This document shows positions 61,402 to 64,000 of a DNA stretch of 64,000 nucleotides, one piece after another. Origin of the DNA: Mesobaculum littorinae (GTDB lineage Bacteria > Pseudomonadota > Alphaproteobacteria > Rhodobacterales > Rhodobacteraceae); assembly GCF_004011175.1 (NCBI RefSeq), contig NZ_RQXX01000009.1, forward strand, positions 1 to 64,000. Reading direction: 5' to 3'. The notes under the pieces are model-generated. The model was not told the DNA's origin, ran no database searches, and saw nothing but the letters and a program-made list of their open reading frames with translations. The first letter of the stretch is position 1; the number at the start of each line of letters is the position of its first letter. The position numbers and the translations under genes were made by a program.

Positions 61402-64000
61402 ATGGCATATCAGGCACGGCACCGGGATCCACTTTTCGACCGCGAAACCCAGGCGGTCATCGAACGCCGCGGCAAGGAGATGCTTGGCATCGGTCTGATC
61501 GTCGCGGCCCTGGCCGTCGCGCTGATGCTGGGCTCCTACGTCCCCGAGGATCCAAGCTGGCTGTCGGCCACCGACGATCCCGCGCGCAACCTGCTGGGCC
61601 GCTTCGGTGCCTCCATCGCCTCGCCCCTCTTCGTCATCGTCGGCTGGGGGGCCTGGAGCCTTGTCGCGATCCTCGCCGCTTGGGGGCTGCGCTTCGTGCT
61701 GCATGTCGGCGAGGACCGCGCCATCGGCCGGGTGATCTTCGCGCCGCTCGCGGTGGCTCTGGTGGCCGTCTATGCCTCGACCCACGTGCCGGGGTCCGAG
61801 TGGACGCATTCCTTCGGTCTGGGCGGGCTCTTCGGCGATACCGTGCTGGGCGCGTTCCTGGGCTTCCTGCCGGTCAACGCGGCCTTCGGGCTGAAGCTTC
61901 TGGCGGTGCTCAGCGCGCTGGGCACGCTTGCCCTGGGGCTCTTCGTCATGGGCTGCGACATGCGCGAGGTTCGGCTGGGGCTCGCCTTCCTCGTCGGCAG
62001 CGTTGTGATGAGCTACGCCACCCTCGTTTCGGCTTTCGGACGCGGCGCGTCGGGCATGGCCCGCGGCGGCGCGGCGGGGCTCAAGGCCGCCAAGTCGCGC
62101 CACGCCGACGCGCGCGTGCGCCGGGCCGAGGCGCGGCAGGCCGCGGCGATCGAAGCCGCCGACGCGGTGATCGAGGACGAGCCCGAGCCCGAGCCCGCGC
62201 GGCGCACCCGCCCCGTGCTGCGCGCCAGCCGCGAGGCCGAACCGGCGCCTTCGCCGGCGCCGCGCGCCGGAACGCCCCGCGTGCCGCAGTTCGACCCGCT
62301 GGTCGAAGACGGGGACTGGGACGAGGACTGGGACAGGGACGCGGACGATGATGCGGCCCCGGCGTCGCGTCGCGGCGGGCTTCTGGGCTTTCTGCCCGGA
62401 GTCCTGCGCCGGCGTCCCGCCGAAGAGGCGCCGCGCCCCGAGGCCGATCCGGACGGCCTGCCGGACTATGACGATGAGGTCGAAGGCGACGGCGATGGCG
62501 AACGCATCCGCGAGAAGATCGCCGACGTGATCAAGTCGCGGGTCCGCGCGCGCCCGATCCTGGCCGCCAAGCCCGATGGCCGGGCCGAGCCCCCGGTCCA
62601 GCGCGCGCGACACCCGCGCGGGCCGAAGCCGATGATCCTGCCCAAGGCCCCCCGTGGCGAGGCCCAGCAGATGGGCGAGCCGCCGCTGACCGCCGAGGCG
62701 CATGCGCCTCAGGCCGCCCCGCGCGTCATGTCGCCCGCCGCCCCCCGACCGGGTGCCGAAGAGATGAGCCATGACGATGCGGCCTTTGCCGCCGACGTCT
62801 ACGATGGTGCCGCCTACGACGATGACGCTTACGACGATGCCGCCTACGACACCGCGGCCCACGACGCGGAGGCCTATGATCCCGCATACGACGACCCTGC
62901 CTCTGACTACGACGACGCCCAAGACGACGCCGGCCATGCCGCGTCGCGCGACGCGGACATGCCGCGGTCCGAGCTTGTGGATCCCGCCGAGGCGGCGCAG
63001 GCCGGGGCCGGCCTGACGGCCGAGCCGCTTTTCGAGACCGGGCGCGGCAAGTCCGCGGCGCCCGTGCCGGTCGCGCAGGAACGCCGCGCCGTGGTGCATC
63101 ATTCGCCGAAGCGCGCGCCGCAGACCTCGCGCCGCGCGCAGGAAGAGGCGCAGCCGGGGCTCGAATTCGACGACCGCTATTCCGACTACGAACATCCCCC
63201 CCTGAACCTGCTGACCAATCCCAGCTCGATCGAGCGGCACCACCTGTCGGACGAGGCGCTCGAGGAAAACGCCCGGATGCTGGAAACCGTGCTCGACGAC
63301 TACGGCGTGAAGGGCGAGATCGTGTCGGTCCGGCCCGGCCCCGTGGTCACGATGTACGAGCTTGAGCCCGCGCCGGGCCTCAAGGCCAGCCGGGTCATCG
63401 GCCTGGCCGACGACATCGCGCGGTCGATGTCGGCGCTGTCGGCCCGCGTGTCGACCGTGCCGGGCCGGTCGGTGATCGGGATCGAACTGCCCAACGCCCA
63501 GCGGGAAAAGGTCGTGCTGCGCGAAATCCTGTCGGCGCGCGAATTCGGCGACGGCAAGCATTCGCTGCCGCTTGCGCTGGGCAAGGACATCGGCGGCGAC
63601 CCCATCGTCGCCAACCTTGCCAAGATGCCCCACCTGCTGATCGCGGGGACCACGGGGTCCGGCAAGTCGGTGGCAATCAACACCATGATCCTGTCGCTGC
63701 TCTACAAGCTGACGCCCGAGGAATGCCGGCTGATCATGATCGACCCCAAGATGCTGGAACTCAGCGTCTACGACGGCATCCCGCACCTGCTGTCGCCCGT
63801 GGTCACCGACCCCAAGAAGGCCGTCGTCGCGCTGAAATGGGTCGTCGGCGAGATGGAGGACCGCTATCGCAAGATGTCCAAGATGGGCGTGCGCAACATC
63901 GAAGGCTATAATGGCCGCGTGAAGGAGACGCTGGCGCGGGGCGAGATGTTCAGCCGCACCGTGCAGACGGGCTTTGACGACGATACCGGAGAGCCGGTCT
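61402..64000 (+). CDS. ftsK: DNA translocase FtsK (3' end beyond window)
   Basis: The first 866 codons of a large FtsK/SpoIIIE protein. Residues about 28-220 hold four transmembrane helices that place it in the divisome; about 250-600 is a long Asp/Glu/Ala/Pro-rich linker that includes an AYDD-type repeat (62791-62920); from about 610 the motor starts ([18 protein letters not shown], Walker A GTTGSGKS at 749-756, [20 protein letters not shown]). The gamma domain lies outside the window. FtsK pumps chromosome DNA during division. The start at 61402 ([10 protein letters not shown]) follows the aminotransferase by 7 bp. Confidence 0.95.
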   Translation, partial: MAYQARHRDPLFDRETQAVIERRGKEMLGIGLIVAALAVALMLGSYVPEDPSWLSATDDPARNLLGRFGASIASPLFVIVGWGAWSLVAILAAWGLRFVLHVGEDRAIGRVIFAPLAVALVAVYASTHVPGSEWTHSFGLGGLFGDTVLGAFLGFLPVNAAFGLKLLAVLSALGTLALGLFVMGCDMREVRLGLAFLVGSVVMSYATLVSAFGRGASGMARGGAAGLKAAKSRHADARVRRAEARQAAAIEAADAVIEDEPEPEPARRTRPVLRASREAEPAPSPAPRAGTPRVPQFDPLVEDGDWDEDWDRDADDDAAPASRRGGLLGFLPGVLRRRPAEEAPRPEADPDGLPDYDDEVEGDGDGERIREKIADVIKSRVRARPILAAKPDGRAEPPVQRARHPRGPKPMILPKAPRGEAQQMGEPPLTAEAHAPQAAPRVMSPAAPRPGAEEMSHDDAAFAADVYDGAAYDDDAYDDAAYDTAAHDAEAYDPAYDDPASDYDDAQDDAGHAASRDADMPRSELVDPAEAAQAGAGLTAEPLFETGRGKSAAPVPVAQERRAVVHHSPKRAPQTSRRAQEEAQPGLEFDDRYSDYEHPPLNLLTNPSSIERHHLSDEALEENARMLETVLDDYGVKGEIVSVRPGPVVTMYELEPAPGLKASRVIGLADDIARSMSALSARVSTVPGRSVIGIELPNAQREKVVLREILSAREFGDGKHSLPLALGKDIGGDPIVANLAKMPHLLIAGTTGSGKSVAINTMILSLLYKLTPEECRLIMIDPKMLELSVYDGIPHLLSPVVTDPKKAVVALKWVVGEMEDRYRKMSKMGVRNIEGYNGRVKETLARGEMFSRTVQTGFDDDTGEPV
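62791..62920 (+). repeat. Degenerate AYDD-type repeat in the ftsK linker
   Basis: About 130 bp of imperfect 9-18 bp units (GCCTACGACGAT-like) that encode six or more Ala-Tyr-Asp-(Asp/Thr/Pro) motifs within the disordered linker. A length-variable tract of this kind can differ between strains. Confidence 0.7.

Noticed and set aside
60490-63786. A 1098-codon open frame on the minus strand
   Set aside because: It runs opposite the aminotransferase and ftsK genes; the Arg/Pro/Ala-rich product has no recognisable domain.

Overview
This is a GC-rich, gene-dense, ordinary chromosomal window from an alphaproteobacterium, most likely of the Rhodobacterales (Rhodobacteraceae). That placement rests on the order lpd-odhB-odhA-sucD-sucC-mdh-mcl2-sdhCDAB, the Rhodobacter-type malyl-CoA enzyme and crotonyl-CoA carboxylase/reductase, the H-NS/HvrA-like protein, the FYDLN-domain protein and the LuxR/LuxI sequence type. 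No rRNA, CRISPR array, prophage, transposase or intact insertion sequence was seen. Species cannot be named from sequence alone.

Layout. 1-2070: a tRNA-Ala(GGC), a FYDLN acidic protein, a YgjP-like zinc peptidase and an FCD-type GntR regulator. 2069-2640: a tandem pair of 90-bp triple-hairpin repeats, an unexplained stretch and a strong terminator. 2681-13333 (minus): a TCA-cycle operon in the order sucC, sucD, DUF805, odhA, odhB, lipoprotein, cupin, small barrel protein, MAPEG protein, lpd. 13572-16924: mdh, an acidic repeat-bearing PRC-barrel protein, and a TSUP exporter. 17571-24536 (plus): mcl2, nnrU, DUF1737, then sdhC-sdhD-sdhA, two lipoproteins, sdhB, a small membrane protein and a DUF1989 protein. 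24540-29500: deoD, an H-NS-like gene, an AT-rich spacer, ccr, and a quorum-sensing unit (small protein, luxR, luxI). 29541-38860: a RecD-like helicase, a TIGR02186/TSUP pair, and a purine-nucleoside uptake and salvage operon (BMP lipoprotein-type binding protein, ATPase, two permeases, PNP). 38858-45394 (minus): rimI, tsaB, nfuA, usp, holA, lptE, leuS. 45610-64000: glycosyltransferase, DUF3576 lipoprotein, porin, yggS, L,D-transpeptidase, ribA, a CenR-like response regulator, xthA, a Tat-exported FAD oxidoreductase, a thioredoxin/LON/Trm112 operon, a UbiH-type hydroxylase, amidase, aminotransferase and the 5' part of ftsK.

How it works together. Most of the first 27 kb is the oxidative half of the TCA cycle plus two ethylmalonyl-CoA pathway enzymes (Mcl2, Ccr), so acetate/C2 assimilation and respiration are encoded side by side. 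The most interesting non-coding signal is a 34-35 bp dyad built from two GTGATCAC palindromes. It occurs 108-142 bp upstream of sucC and 130-164 bp upstream of sdhC, the two promoter regions that drive the TCA operons. A LacI-type palindrome lies between the first site and sucC. These look like operators of a TCA regulon; the FCD-GntR protein encoded in the window is one candidate ligand-responsive partner. I found no convincing wholly new defence or mobile system; the remaining points of interest are listed individually.
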